NCBI RefSeq assembly: GCF_000347635.1
Contig: NC_020514.1
Span: forward strand, 2,852,001 to 2,916,000
Length of the DNA: 64,000 bases
Direction of reading: 5' to 3'
Origin: Paraglaciecola psychrophila 170
GTDB lineage: Bacteria > Pseudomonadota > Gammaproteobacteria > Enterobacterales > Alteromonadaceae
A program made the translations under genes and the position numbers. Positions 18,517 to 27,640 of this stretch are shown piece by piece. The notes under the pieces were generated by a model. The model was not told the origin of the DNA. It did no database searches and saw only the letters and a program-made list of their open reading frames with translations. Each line of letters starts with the position of its first letter. Within the stretch, counting starts at the first letter, position 1.

Positions 18517-19881
18517 ATGCAAAACCATACCCTATGGCTTAAATCACCCGCAGCGATATTTACAGGTAATACCCTAGACGCGGGTAACGGCCTAGTGATA
18601 AAAGGCAATAAAATTGTTGAATTAGTCCCATCTGGCATACAGCCAAAAACACCTATAGATAGTTACCTTGATTGTAGCAATAAAGTTATTACGCCGGGCC
18701 TTATCAATACTCATCATCATTTCTATCAAACATTAACACGTGCCGTCCCAGGTGCATTAAACAAACCCTTGTTTCCTTGGCTTAAATATCTTTATCAGAT
18801 ATGGAAGAACCTAGATGAAGAGATGATTTACACCGCGACTCAATTAGCGGGTTTAGAGTTGATGATGTCTGGGGCTACTTGTATCGCTGATCACCACTAT
18901 GTTTTTCCAAAAGGGCTTGAACAAGCTATTGATATTCAAGTTGAGGCCATTAACACTTTGGGTTGTCGCGCCACGCTCACCAGAGGATCCATGAGCTTAG
19001 GAGAAAGTAAGGGGGGCTTGCCTCCTGACAGCGTTATCCAATCTGAAGACATAATATTGCAAGATAGTCAGAGACTTATATCAAAATATCATGACGAATC
19101 TGAAGATGGGTTTATACAAATAGCACTGGCACCGTGTTCACCTTTTTCTGTGTCCACTTCTTTAATGCAAGATACAGCTCAGTTAGCTAAACAAAATAAC
19201 GTTATGTTGCATACGCATTTGGCCGAAACTGAAGACGAAAACAATTTTTGCATGCGTCAATATGGGATGCGCCCTTTAGATTATTTAGAACATTGCAATT
19301 GGTTAGGTGACAAAACTTGGCTAGCTCACGGGATCCACTTTAACCAAGATGAAATAAAACGCTTGGGCCAAGCTAGAGTAGGTATTGCTCACTGCCCCAG
19401 TTCTAATATGTTATTGGCGTCAGGTATTTGCCCAACTGTCGAACTTGAAGCCGCCGGGTGTAATATAGGTTTAGCAGTTGATGGCTCAGCGTCTAATGAT
19501 TGTTCTAACATGATCCAAGAAGTACGTCAGTCTTTGTTACAGCAGCGTTTACGTTATGGAGCTGAGATTATAACCGCTGAACGTGTACTCGGTTATGCAA
19601 CAACAGGTTCTGCTGCGGTGTTACAAAGACCGTCCATAGGTCAGTTTGCTATTGATATGCAGGCTGACTTAGCGATTTTTAGCTTAGACGAATTACGTTT
19701 TTCAGGCGTGGGCAGTCCTCTTGATGGATTGATAACTTGTGGTGCCTATCAAGTTGATAAATTGATGGTCGGGGGTAAGTGGTTAATTGAAAATTCTGAG
19801 CACAGCACAGTTTTAACCAGGCAACTCATGGAAAAACATCAATTACTCGCCAAAAAAATTCAAAACCAAAACTTTGTTTAA
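18517..19881 (+). CDS. 8-oxoguanine deaminase (amidohydrolase)
   Basis: 454-residue metal-dependent amidohydrolase of the TRZ/ATZ group. The N-terminal LINTHHHFYQTLTRAVPG, central HTHLAETEDE, LAHGIHF and late VDGSASNDCSNM give the His/His, His, His and Asp metal and catalytic ligands. The LTRAVPGALNKPLFPWLKYLY pattern and length match the 8-oxoguanine deaminase family, which turns 8-oxoguanine into urate. AtzB-like chlorotriazine hydrolases are a sister group. The location beside purine transport and degradation genes favours the purine substrate, because urate would feed directly into PuuD encoded further right. Confidence 0.88.
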   Translation: MQNHTLWLKSPAAIFTGNTLDAGNGLVIKGNKIVELVPSGIQPKTPIDSYLDCSNKVITPGLINTHHHFYQTLTRAVPGALNKPLFPWLKYLYQIWKNLDEEMIYTATQLAGLELMMSGATCIADHHYVFPKGLEQAIDIQVEAINTLGCRATLTRGSMSLGESKGGLPPDSVIQSEDIILQDSQRLISKYHDESEDGFIQIALAPCSPFSVSTSLMQDTAQLAKQNNVMLHTHLAETEDENNFCMRQYGMRPLDYLEHCNWLGDKTWLAHGIHFNQDEIKRLGQARVGIAHCPSSNMLLASGICPTVELEAAGCNIGLAVDGSASNDCSNMIQEVRQSLLQQRLRYGAEIITAERVLGYATTGSAAVLQRPSIGQFAIDMQADLAIFSLDELRFSGVGSPLDGLITCGAYQVDKLMVGGKWLIENSEHSTVLTRQLMEKHQLLAKKIQNQNFV

Positions 19882-20210
19882 TTTACTGTTTAGTATATGC
19901 AGGCACTCCTATGGTGCAATGCATTGAGAAATGATTTAAATTAGTGCACGCCGAATTTAATAAATTAATATCACGGGTAAGTAATATGCCTAACGTTATT
20001 TTCTTTTACCAGCAAAAAACAAGTATTTTCAAGGAATTAATAAATAACATTGTTACTAGACCATTTGGACAAGGTGTTGGCATCTTTCGTGCAGAACCTG
20101 ACGATAATATTAAAAGATAGAAAATAACTAACTCAATTAAAACAGTGTGTTTAATAGGCCAAAGAGCCTAATACAACACATAGCAAAGCTACTACCTTGG
20201 GATCACCATA
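19882..20210. other. intergenic region before the TonB-dependent receptor
   Basis: The region carries a RutR-like half-conserved site at 20057-20072 and a short hairpin (TAGGC CAAAGA GCCTA) about 50 bases before the receptor gene. A 44-codon ATG frame at 19986-20120 is present but unlikely to be a gene. No other signal. Confidence 0.45.
20057..20072. promoter_or_regulatory. RutR-type operator-like site 4 (upstream of TonB-dependent receptor)
   Basis: Reads TAGACCATTTGGACAA, matching 12 of 14 defined positions of the RutR consensus TTGACCAnnTGGTCAA. It lies about 140 bases before the receptor ATG. This is the least similar to the other three local sites. Confidence 0.45.
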
Positions 20211-22607
20211 ATGACAAATAAAACTTTTATATCAAACCCGCTAGCCAAAGCCATCGCTATTGGACTAGCTACTTTCATGCCACTACAAACGTTGGCGCAA
20301 CAGACTGCTGAAGAAAGCGTCGAGCGTATTGAGGTAACCGGCTCTTTAGGCAGTCTACCCGGACAAGATGTTGAAGCAGTTTTTGGTTTTGGAAAATCAA
20401 TTCTGGAAACACCGCGCTCTGCCTCAACCATTAGTGAAGAGCAATTAGAACGCTTTAGTGTTACTGACATAGATGATTTAGTCGCATTTGCACCTGGTAC
20501 CTTCACTCAGTCATTTTTTGGTGTTGCTGGTTCACTAGATGTACGTGGTACACCGGGCGAAAACTATTTTCGGGGAATGAAACGTTTAGACAACCCAGGC
20601 AACTACCCCACCCCGATTGGTGCATCTAGTCGTATCGATATTGTTCGTGGACCTGCTTCACCTATCTATGGTCCATCGAAAATTGGCGGTTACTTAAACT
20701 TTAATCCTAAATCAGCTCGTGCTAGTGGTGGTCAATATTTAGATCAAAATGAAGGCAAATTTTCTTATACCTTAGGTACCTGGGATAAAAGCGTAATGAC
20801 CGCAGAAATTGGTGGTCCTGGTAAAATTGGCGATAAAGACATGGGTTTTTATCTTTATGGTGAAGTAGAAAACTCTGGCAGCTATTACAATAATTCTGGT
20901 ACAGACCAAACAATTTTACAAGCCTCATTCAATGTAGATATTACTGAAAACTTACGGATTGAGTTTGGTGGTATGTATCACGATTACGATGGTAATCAGG
21001 TTGCTGGTTGGAACCGTTTAAGCCAAGACTTAATCGATAACGGTACTTATATTACTGGAACTGCAAGCCCACTGGATATAAACGGTGATGGTTCAATATC
21101 ACATCAAGAATACGGTTTAGTTAATATTGCAGGTAATAGCTTCTTCTACTTTCCTGGTTTTACTTTTGATGATGCCGAAGCGACAGACGCAATGGTATTA
21201 AACAATTCTGGTACTGCCACATTACGTGGTGACCAAGTTTTAGTGGCAGCCGATGATGTATTGTTAAATACCGTTGAGACCTTTTACTTTGACTTGATTT
21301 ATTTCACAGATAACGGCTGGGAAATCAAGAACCAAATGTTCTATGATGCCTATGAAAATCTAAATGAAAACGCTTATGGGTTCGCGCAGTTTCATGACAG
21401 CTCGGTATTTGAAAATAAATTGGTTTTTGCCACGGAATATGAAGCTGAGGGTCTATTAGCACAGGTACAATTATCACCTTCTATTCGTCATACCGAATTT
21501 TTACATGGCGATGATTTTACAAATGAATATTTTCAAAGACGTGATCTTACTGGACCATCTACAGCACTTGATAGACGTTTATTAGCCACCAGAATTGGGC
21601 GAGATTTTGATAACTACGACGAAGGTAATTATACAAATTTAGGTATAGCTGCCATGACCGATGTCACTTGGGATATGGGTTTAAACATCGTACTAGGCGT
21701 GCGTTATGACACCATCGATATTAAAACAACTAGCCGTGGTGATTTGTTATTAACCCCAGGCGATATTGTGACGGTTAAAGATACGGTTGAGGGGGCTTCT
21801 TGGAATGCAAGTATTTCATACAAAACTGATTTCGGACTGATCCCATATATTACCTCTGCCGAACAAGCTACCTTAATCGCTGGTCAAGGTGCAGAAATAG
21901 GTGTAGGACAAGTGGGTAATGGTGCATTTGATACTTCAGACTTATTTGAATACGGTATTAAAGGTTCATTTTTAGATGATAGTTTATATTTTGCATTATC
22001 TGTTTACGAGCAAGAACGAACCGATTTTAATGCACAAGCCATAGTAACTAATGCAACCACAGAGAATGAAGGGGTTGAATTTGAATTACGTTGGGTTATC
22101 TCTGATCAATTAGTTGTCGGTGCTGGTTATACCAACATCAAGGTTTATAACCTGACTGCCCTATCAGAAGGTAATCAATTTGGTTTCTTAGGCATAGGTG
22201 ATTTACCTAATCTGACTGACCCGGCATTAATTTATGGTGGCAACCCAATTGGAGTTACTTTAATTGACCCGAATAATAAAGAGACAGTTAGAAAAGCTGG
22301 AATACCTGAAAATATTTATACATTAAACGCGACCTATGATTTTCAAAATGGCTATGCAGTAAATGGCAGTATCGTTAGGGCAGATGAAACATTCTCAAGT
22401 TTTTCTCAAGCGATAACATTGCCAGCTTACACCTTAGTCAATGCAGGGGTGTCTTATACAACAAACACATGGAGTGCCAGTGTTAATATTAAGAACTTAA
22501 CGGATGAAACCTATTTTAGGGCTAACTTCCCTGACTTATTTGGAGCTCAAATCGTCTTGCCAGAATTACCAAGACATTTTCAAGCTAAGGTTAGTTATAA
22601 ATTTTAA
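20211..22607 (+). CDS. TonB-dependent outer membrane receptor
   Basis: 798-residue outer membrane transporter with a signal peptide ending in TLAQ near residue 30, a plug domain with SVERIEVTGS and ETPRSASTISEEQLERFSVTD, and a beta-barrel ending in FQAKVSYKF, whose final Phe is the outer-membrane sorting signal. The plug has VRGTPGENYFRGMKRL and IDIVRGPASPIYGPSKIGG, as in siderophore-type receptors, but no siderophore genes are nearby. Flanking 8-oxoguanine deaminase and a purine nucleoside permease-like lipoprotein suggest uptake of purines, nucleosides or a related compound. That assignment is by context only. A strong terminator follows. Confidence 0.92.
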   Translation: MTNKTFISNPLAKAIAIGLATFMPLQTLAQQTAEESVERIEVTGSLGSLPGQDVEAVFGFGKSILETPRSASTISEEQLERFSVTDIDDLVAFAPGTFTQSFFGVAGSLDVRGTPGENYFRGMKRLDNPGNYPTPIGASSRIDIVRGPASPIYGPSKIGGYLNFNPKSARASGGQYLDQNEGKFSYTLGTWDKSVMTAEIGGPGKIGDKDMGFYLYGEVENSGSYYNNSGTDQTILQASFNVDITENLRIEFGGMYHDYDGNQVAGWNRLSQDLIDNGTYITGTASPLDINGDGSISHQEYGLVNIAGNSFFYFPGFTFDDAEATDAMVLNNSGTATLRGDQVLVAADDVLLNTVETFYFDLIYFTDNGWEIKNQMFYDAYENLNENAYGFAQFHDSSVFENKLVFATEYEAEGLLAQVQLSPSIRHTEFLHGDDFTNEYFQRRDLTGPSTALDRRLLATRIGRDFDNYDEGNYTNLGIAAMTDVTWDMGLNIVLGVRYDTIDIKTTSRGDLLLTPGDIVTVKDTVEGASWNASISYKTDFGLIPYITSAEQATLIAGQGAEIGVGQVGNGAFDTSDLFEYGIKGSFLDDSLYFALSVYEQERTDFNAQAIVTNATTENEGVEFELRWVISDQLVVGAGYTNIKVYNLTALSEGNQFGFLGIGDLPNLTDPALIYGGNPIGVTLIDPNNKETVRKAGIPENIYTLNATYDFQNGYAVNGSIVRADETFSSFSQAITLPAYTLVNAGVSYTTNTWSASVNIKNLTDETYFRANFPDLFGAQIVLPELPRHFQAKVSYKF

Positions 22608-22628
22608 TGAGTTAAATTAGATTATTAT

Positions 22629-22665
22629 AAGGGTAAATATGTCACTTACATATTTACCCTTTTTT
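22629..22665 (+). terminator. rho-independent terminator after the TonB-dependent receptor
   Basis: A perfect 14-bp stem pairs 22629-22642 (AAGGGTAAATATGT) with 22648-22661 around the loop CACTT, followed immediately by a run of six T. It separates the receptor from the NUP-cupin gene, so the downstream gene either has its own promoter or relies on read-through. Confidence 0.9.
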
Positions 22666-22681
22666 ATATGAGGTACAGAAT

Positions 22682-24412
22682 ATGTTTAAAACACGTTTAA
22701 AAAACCTGCTCATAGTAACGTTGAGCGTTTTGGTACTTTTCAGTTGTTTGGATCAAAATCCACAAAATACTGAACTGAAATCTGAGCTACAAATACCACT
22801 AGAGATAAAAGTGGTCGTTGTCACTATGTTTGAAATCGGTGCAGATGAGGGCGACAAACCCGGCGAATTCCAACTATGGAAAGCTGGCCAAAAACTCAAT
22901 ACCTGTTTGCCTTTTGTCGTTTCACATCACGATATTTGTATTAATGCCGAAACAGGCGTTATGGGCATAGTCACGGGGATGGGAACCGCTAAAGCGGCCA
23001 CAGCTATTATGGCATTAGGCTTAGATCCTAGATTTGATTTAACACATGCATATTGGTTAGTGGCTGGGATCGCTGGTTTTGACCCTGCTGATGCTTCAAT
23101 AGGCTCTGCCGCTTGGGCAACATGGCTTCTTGATGGTGATTTAGCCCATCAAATTGATGCCAGAGAAATACCTGATACTTGGTCAACCGGCTACTTTCCG
23201 TTGTTTACTACTGACCCTCTGTTGGAAAATCAAACCATAGATCTCAGTAAACTTAATAAACACGGTCAATCTTCAAATGGTGAAGTTTATCAACTCAACT
23301 CTCAGTTGACTGATTGGGCATATACACTTACCAAAGATGTAAAGTTAAATGACTACCCTGTTATGCAAGCCTTGCGAGATAAATACACAGGTTATCCAAA
23401 TGCGCAGAAATTACCTTTTGTATTGAAAGGTGAACATATGGCCGCTTCTACTTTTTGGCATGGTGATTTATTAAATGAGTGGGCGAATAACTGGACCCAT
23501 TATTGGACTGCAGGTCAAGGAAATTTTGTCAGCTCTGGCATGGAAGATACCGGCGCTTACCAGTCAATGATTTACTTGGACAACGCAAATAAAGCAGATA
23601 AATCTCGTTTTATGGTGGTTCGTACCGGCAGTAATTATTCTATGCCACCGCCTGGATTAACAGCAATTGAAAATTTAAAATTAGAAAGTGGTGAGAATGG
23701 TTATGCAGGTATGCGCTCCGCACTCGAAACGGCCTATCTGGTAGGCAGTAAAGTAGTGGATACAATCGTTGCTAATTGGTCACAATACAAAACGACTATG
23801 CCTTACCAAGTACAAGAAAAAATAATCAATGTTAGCCAACAGCAAATTGGTGTTGGCAACCAGAGTTCAGCTTCTATTAGTGTTCTTTCGAGCGTTTCTG
23901 GAAGCAATAAAATCCTGACTGCAAAACAATTGGCCAAAGCGTTAAATCTTGAGGCACATGTTGAAGGTGGCTACTTTCGCCAAACCTTTAAAGCAGATCA
24001 TAGAGCCACTATTGCTACCGAAAATGGTGATAGAGTCACTATGACCAGCATTTATTATCTATTAACTGCAGAATCACCAATTGGTCATTTTCATATGAAC
24101 CAATCAGATATCATGCATTATTTTCATATGGGCGATCCTATTACCTACTATATGATTAATTCAGACGGTAGTTTACAAAAAACAATATTGGGGCCAGATC
24201 CGATCCAAGGACATCAAATGCAAATGATGGTAAAAGGAGGGACATGGAAGGCATCAAAAACGTCAACTGATGGGAAATACGGATACGGACTCATAGGAGA
24301 AGCTGTTGCACCTGGATTTGAGTATGCTGATATGCAACTAGGTAAAAAGACAATGTTATTGAAGCAGTTTCCAAAACATACACAACTCATCGAAGAACTG
24401 AGTCGCGAGTAA
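22682..24412 (+). CDS. lipoprotein fusing purine nucleoside permease (NUP) and cupin_5 domains
   Basis: 576 residues. The N-terminus has a basic, hydrophobic leader with Cys22 after LVLFS, a plausible lipoprotein site. Residues about 35-385 form a NUP (purine nucleoside permease) domain: VVVTMFEIGADEGDKPGEFQ, GIVTGMGTAKAATAIMALGL, YWLVAGIAGFDP and FVSSGMEDTGAYQS. Despite the name this domain resembles nucleoside phosphorylases. Residues about 415-570 are a cupin_5 (DUF985) domain: LEAHVEGGYFRQTF, SIYYLLTAESPIGHFHMNQSD, GEAVAPGFEYADM. The two domains are normally separate proteins. Context argues for periplasmic handling of purine nucleosides delivered by the TonB receptor. Confidence 0.87.
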   Translation: MFKTRLKNLLIVTLSVLVLFSCLDQNPQNTELKSELQIPLEIKVVVVTMFEIGADEGDKPGEFQLWKAGQKLNTCLPFVVSHHDICINAETGVMGIVTGMGTAKAATAIMALGLDPRFDLTHAYWLVAGIAGFDPADASIGSAAWATWLLDGDLAHQIDAREIPDTWSTGYFPLFTTDPLLENQTIDLSKLNKHGQSSNGEVYQLNSQLTDWAYTLTKDVKLNDYPVMQALRDKYTGYPNAQKLPFVLKGEHMAASTFWHGDLLNEWANNWTHYWTAGQGNFVSSGMEDTGAYQSMIYLDNANKADKSRFMVVRTGSNYSMPPPGLTAIENLKLESGENGYAGMRSALETAYLVGSKVVDTIVANWSQYKTTMPYQVQEKIINVSQQQIGVGNQSSASISVLSSVSGSNKILTAKQLAKALNLEAHVEGGYFRQTFKADHRATIATENGDRVTMTSIYYLLTAESPIGHFHMNQSDIMHYFHMGDPITYYMINSDGSLQKTILGPDPIQGHQMQMMVKGGTWKASKTSTDGKYGYGLIGEAVAPGFEYADMQLGKKTMLLKQFPKHTQLIEELSRE

Positions 24413-24441
24413 GCAGTGAACTTTCGTGCTAAATACTCGTG

Positions 24442-24484
24442 GACACGTCGCTTAGGCAGCAACACACTGCCTAAGCGACGTGTC
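24442..24484. repeat. 18-bp perfect stem hairpin
   Basis: GACACGTCGCTTAGGCAG (24442-24459) is perfectly complementary to 24467-24484 around the 7-base loop CAACACA. It sits 30 bases after the NUP-cupin stop and 83 bases before the next small gene. There is no T run, so it is not a classical terminator. An RNA-stabilising hairpin or a REP-like element is possible. Confidence 0.85.
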
Positions 24485-24566
24485 TACGGCCACTAGGCAT
24501 ATTTATGCAACGGATCCAAAATGGCTTTTTCTTAGCGGCCCTAACAAAACAAGTATGAGAGAAATT

Positions 24567-24842
24567 ATGAAAAACATCTGTTTTCCGATGATGGCAATGT
24601 TAGCCTTCTCTGTTGGCACTATTCACGCAACTCACGCAAAAGAAGGAAAACAGCTTAATTTTATGAACGAACAACTATCAGAACAATTATTAAATCAGAC
24701 AATTGCATTAAGTGAGCCTAACTTAGTTAAATCTCAAGCAGAGTTGTTGCGTAAACATTATGACGCACTGGTGCTAAGCGGCTTTACCAAAAGCGAAGCA
24801 CTACAGATTATTATAGCAATGGCGTCGGTAGATAAGCATTAA
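24567..24842 (+). CDS. small exported protein of unknown function
   Basis: 91-residue protein from the ATG at 24567 (MKNICFPMMAMLAFSVGTIHATHAKEG), which has GAGAGAAA upstream. An in-frame extension reaches 24480 but runs into a hairpin and lacks a signal. The first ~25 residues form a signal peptide. The rest is mainly helical: a LNQTIALSEPNLVKSQAELLRK stretch, then SGFTKSEALQIIIAMAS. No family recognised. It lies between the NUP-cupin lipoprotein and adenine deaminase, so a link to purine uptake is conceivable but unsupported by sequence. Confidence 0.65.
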   Translation: MKNICFPMMAMLAFSVGTIHATHAKEGKQLNFMNEQLSEQLLNQTIALSEPNLVKSQAELLRKHYDALVLSGFTKSEALQIIIAMASVDKH

Positions 24843-24913
24843 TGTGGACTACCTGCAGAAGATGGCTTCAAATACCCTTCTAATCAGCAACGTATTACAT
24901 CAGAAATTAAATA

Positions 24914-25930
24914 TCAGTAGGTACTTAACTTTTCTAACCACTTAAGTTTGTGTTCTTCAGACATGAAACTGGCATTGAAACTATTTTTTACTAACTGCTC
25001 TAACTGGTGTTTTTCTATCGGCAAGTGATCAATTATTGCAAAATAATTATCATTTAAATAACCTCCAAAATAACTAGGGTCGTCAGCATTAATAGTGGCC
25101 ATTAGCCCTAAATCGAGCAATTGCAACACGTTGTGATGTTGCATATGTTTGAAGACCTTCAGCTTAGTATTCGACAGAGGGCAAACGGTTAATGGATGTT
25201 GTGAATCAATTAAAAACGCTATTAACACAGGGTCTTCTATACTGCGCACACCGTGGTCTATTCGATGCACATCTAAGGCTTTTAATGCACCCCAAACATA
25301 GTCTGGCGGCCCCTCTTCACCCGCATGAGCAACTCGCTTTAAGCCTAATTCTTTAGCCATTTTAAACACTTTAGTAAATTTTTCAGGAGGATTACCCAAC
25401 TCACCGCTGTCTAGTCCAACTGCAGTAATATCATTTAAGTATGGTGTTGAAGCTTGTAACGTTTCAATAGCACTTTGTTCTGTTAAATGCCTTAAGAAAG
25501 ACATAATCAATAAGCAGGATTGCCCCCATTCTTGTTGTGCTTGTTGCATGGCCCGCTTAAAACCTGGCATAAACACATCAAATCCAATACCCCGTTCAGT
25601 ATGAGTCTGCGGGTCGAACATTATTTCAGCATGTACTACGTTGTCTTCTTTGCAAGTAAGTAGATAACTCCACATCAACTGGTAAAAATCGTCTTCGTCC
25701 TTAAGTACCGATGCACCAAAATAATAAATATCTAAAAAACTTTGCAGATCCTCGAAGTCATAAGCATTTTTTACTTCTTCAATATTCGCATATGGTAATT
25801 CAAGCTGATGCTTTTCTGCTAATGCCATCATTAAATCTGGCTCTAATGAGCCTTCAATGTGCAGGTGTAATTCTACTTTGGGCAATGACGCTACCCAATG
25901 TTTCAACTCATCTTTGGTCATTTTTCCCAC
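24914..25930 (-). CDS. adenine deaminase (adenosine deaminase family)
   Basis: 338-residue TIM-barrel deaminase. Zn2+ ligands appear in VELHLHIEGSLEP, HAGEEG (His and catalytic Glu), HRIDHGVRS and NADDPSYFGG (catalytic Asp). The VGLDSGELGNPPEKF and DDPSYFGGYL segments are those of the adenine deaminase branch rather than adenosine deaminase proper. It converts adenine to hypoxanthine, which the xanthine dehydrogenase in this window can oxidise. It is divergent from the NCS2 permease gene, sharing a 302-base promoter region with a RutR-like site. Confidence 0.9.
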   Translation of the reverse strand: MGKMTKDELKHWVASLPKVELHLHIEGSLEPDLMMALAEKHQLELPYANIEEVKNAYDFEDLQSFLDIYYFGASVLKDEDDFYQLMWSYLLTCKEDNVVHAEIMFDPQTHTERGIGFDVFMPGFKRAMQQAQQEWGQSCLLIMSFLRHLTEQSAIETLQASTPYLNDITAVGLDSGELGNPPEKFTKVFKMAKELGLKRVAHAGEEGPPDYVWGALKALDVHRIDHGVRSIEDPVLIAFLIDSQHPLTVCPLSNTKLKVFKHMQHHNVLQLLDLGLMATINADDPSYFGGYLNDNYFAIIDHLPIEKHQLEQLVKNSFNASFMSEEHKLKWLEKLSTY

Positions 25931-26232
25931 CTGCTTTATTACTTTTCTACCATGTAAATTTTGTTATTGCTTGCACCAAAATGAACATCTAAGTTAACTA
26001 TTGGTGCAACACAATCGATCTTATCTGAATTTACTCTATTTGTTTTAATCAAATCAAGCGCTTAAAGCACATTTTATTATTGTTTTATAACGTTAGATGA
26101 CATGATTACCATGTTAACAGCATAAATCAGACCAACGCCAGACTAGATGGTCAGCTTTTTGCAGGCTGCTTAGGTTAAAACTCATAACCTCAAATACATA
26201 AATGATGTCACATCAAAAATAGAGCGATAAAC
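25931..26232. other. divergent promoter region of adenine deaminase and purine permease
   Basis: Shared regulatory region holding the RutR-like site at 26139-26154. No purine riboswitch fold was recognised and no small gene is supported. Confidence 0.5.
26139..26154. promoter_or_regulatory. RutR-type operator-like site 2 (upstream of NCS2 permease)
   Basis: Bottom strand reads CTGACCATCTAGTCTG. It shares TGACCAnnTAGTC with sites 1 and 3, and nearly all of its bases with site 3 (CTGACCATTTAGTCTA). It lies 79 bases before the permease ATG, a good operator position. Confidence 0.65.
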
Positions 26233-27561
26233 ATGTCTAACATTCTTGAACACTTTTTTAAATTAAAAGAAAAAGGTACCAATCTAAAAACTGAATTTAT
26301 TGCCGGATTAACTACCTTTGCAGCTATGTCCTATGTGTTGGTGGTAAACCCAAGCATTTTAGGTGCAGGTGGCATGCCAATCGAAGGACTGATAACTGTC
26401 ACTGCTATTGCTGCATGTTTAGGTACATTATTAATGGCCTTCATGACTAACTACCCCATAGCGATGGCTCCGGGTATGGGTCTCAATGCCTTTTTCGCCT
26501 TTACGATTTGTTTAACCCGAGAAATACCATGGGACGCAGCATTAGGCATTGTGTTTTGGAACGGTATTTTATTTTTATTGCTGTCTGTTACAGGTGTCAG
26601 AACTAAAATAGCAGATGCCATACCAGCAGCACTTAAAATTGGTGTTCAATGTGGTATTGGTTTATTTATTGCGTTCATCGGATTAAAAAATGCAGGATTG
26701 GTAGTCGACAATCCTGCTACATTTGTCTCTATCGGCGACTTATCTGAGCCAGCCACATTATTAGCGTTAGCAGGCATCATCTTAACCATCGTTTTAGTTA
26801 TTCGAAAAGTAACCGGGGCTATTCTTATTTCCGTAATAGTCTTAACCATAATAGGTGCTTTCATCCCAGTTGGTGACGGATATTTAACCCAGCATACAAG
26901 CCAAATCATTGGCCTTCCAGACAGTATAAGCACAACATTTTTTGCGATGGACATTATGTATCCAATCGAATACTTTGCTGAAACATGGGATCTGATTTTT
27001 GCCCTGCTATTTGTAAATATGTTCGATACCATAGGTACCTTAATAGGCGTATCCCGTCGCGCTAACCTACTAGATGAACACGGTAAATTACCAAAAATGG
27101 GAAAAGCGATGACGGCAGACGCAGTTGCCAGTGTCATGGGTGCGGCAATAGGTACTTCACCCGTAACGTCATACGTCGAATCAGCAGCAGGAGTATCCGC
27201 AGGTGGCAGAACAGGGCTGACGTCAGTGTTTGTTGCTTTATGTTTTATTTTAGCATTGTTCCTCACACCACTTATGAAAGTTATCCCATTAATGGCAACG
27301 ACACCCGCGCTGATCATGGTGGGTATATTAATGATGGATTCATTTAGACAACTCGACTTTGACGACTTAACATCCCTAGCAACTGCCACAGTTGCACTAC
27401 TAGCTATGCCCCTTACCTTTAGCATTAGTGAAGGCATAGCACTAGGGTTTATTACTTATGTGGGCATAATGCTGGGTACAGGAAGATACAAACAGGTGAC
27501 CCTCATCACATATATAATGGCAATAGTATTTGTATTGAGATATGTATTGGATTTAAAGTGA
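26233..27561 (+). CDS. NCS2/AzgA-type purine permease
   Basis: 442-residue inner-membrane nucleobase transporter with about 12-14 hydrophobic segments. Family signatures are TEFIAGLTTFAAMSYVLVVNPSIL at the N-terminus, PIAMAPGMGLNAFFAF (substrate region of TM3), FVNMFDTIGTLIGV and GTSPVTSYVESAAGVSAGGRTGLT. This is the AzgA/PbuG branch, which takes up adenine, guanine and hypoxanthine with protons. It is divergent from adenine deaminase and followed by a hairpin at 27611-27633. Uptake of hypoxanthine or guanine would feed XDH and GuaD encoded in this window. Confidence 0.93.
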   Translation: MSNILEHFFKLKEKGTNLKTEFIAGLTTFAAMSYVLVVNPSILGAGGMPIEGLITVTAIAACLGTLLMAFMTNYPIAMAPGMGLNAFFAFTICLTREIPWDAALGIVFWNGILFLLLSVTGVRTKIADAIPAALKIGVQCGIGLFIAFIGLKNAGLVVDNPATFVSIGDLSEPATLLALAGIILTIVLVIRKVTGAILISVIVLTIIGAFIPVGDGYLTQHTSQIIGLPDSISTTFFAMDIMYPIEYFAETWDLIFALLFVNMFDTIGTLIGVSRRANLLDEHGKLPKMGKAMTADAVASVMGAAIGTSPVTSYVESAAGVSAGGRTGLTSVFVALCFILALFLTPLMKVIPLMATTPALIMVGILMMDSFRQLDFDDLTSLATATVALLAMPLTFSISEGIALGFITYVGIMLGTGRYKQVTLITYIMAIVFVLRYVLDLK

Positions 27562-27610
27562 ATTCAACATTTTTTGAGTTCATAGTAACAACCATAATAT
27601 AAAATCTGGT

Positions 27611-27640
27611 CTGCTATGCGACTTGCATAGCAGTTAATTT
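27611..27640 (+). terminator. probable terminator after the purine permease
   Basis: CTGCTATGC (27611-27619) pairs perfectly with GCATAGCAG (27625-27633) around GACTT, followed by TTAATTT. The stem is good; the T run is short. Confidence 0.65.

Noticed and set aside
19986..20120. 44-codon ATG frame before the TonB-dependent receptor
   Set aside because: No recognisable family, weak ribosome binding site, and it overlaps a candidate operator; probably chance.
25931..26232. Possible purine riboswitch before the NCS2 permease
   Set aside because: No conserved purine-riboswitch core or three-way junction pattern was seen; the RutR-like site is the better explanation for control.
26646..27437. 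263-codon open frame on the bottom strand inside the purine permease gene
   Set aside because: Antisense shadow of a clear NCS2 permease; its Ile/Val/Ser-rich translation has no domain or ribosome binding site.
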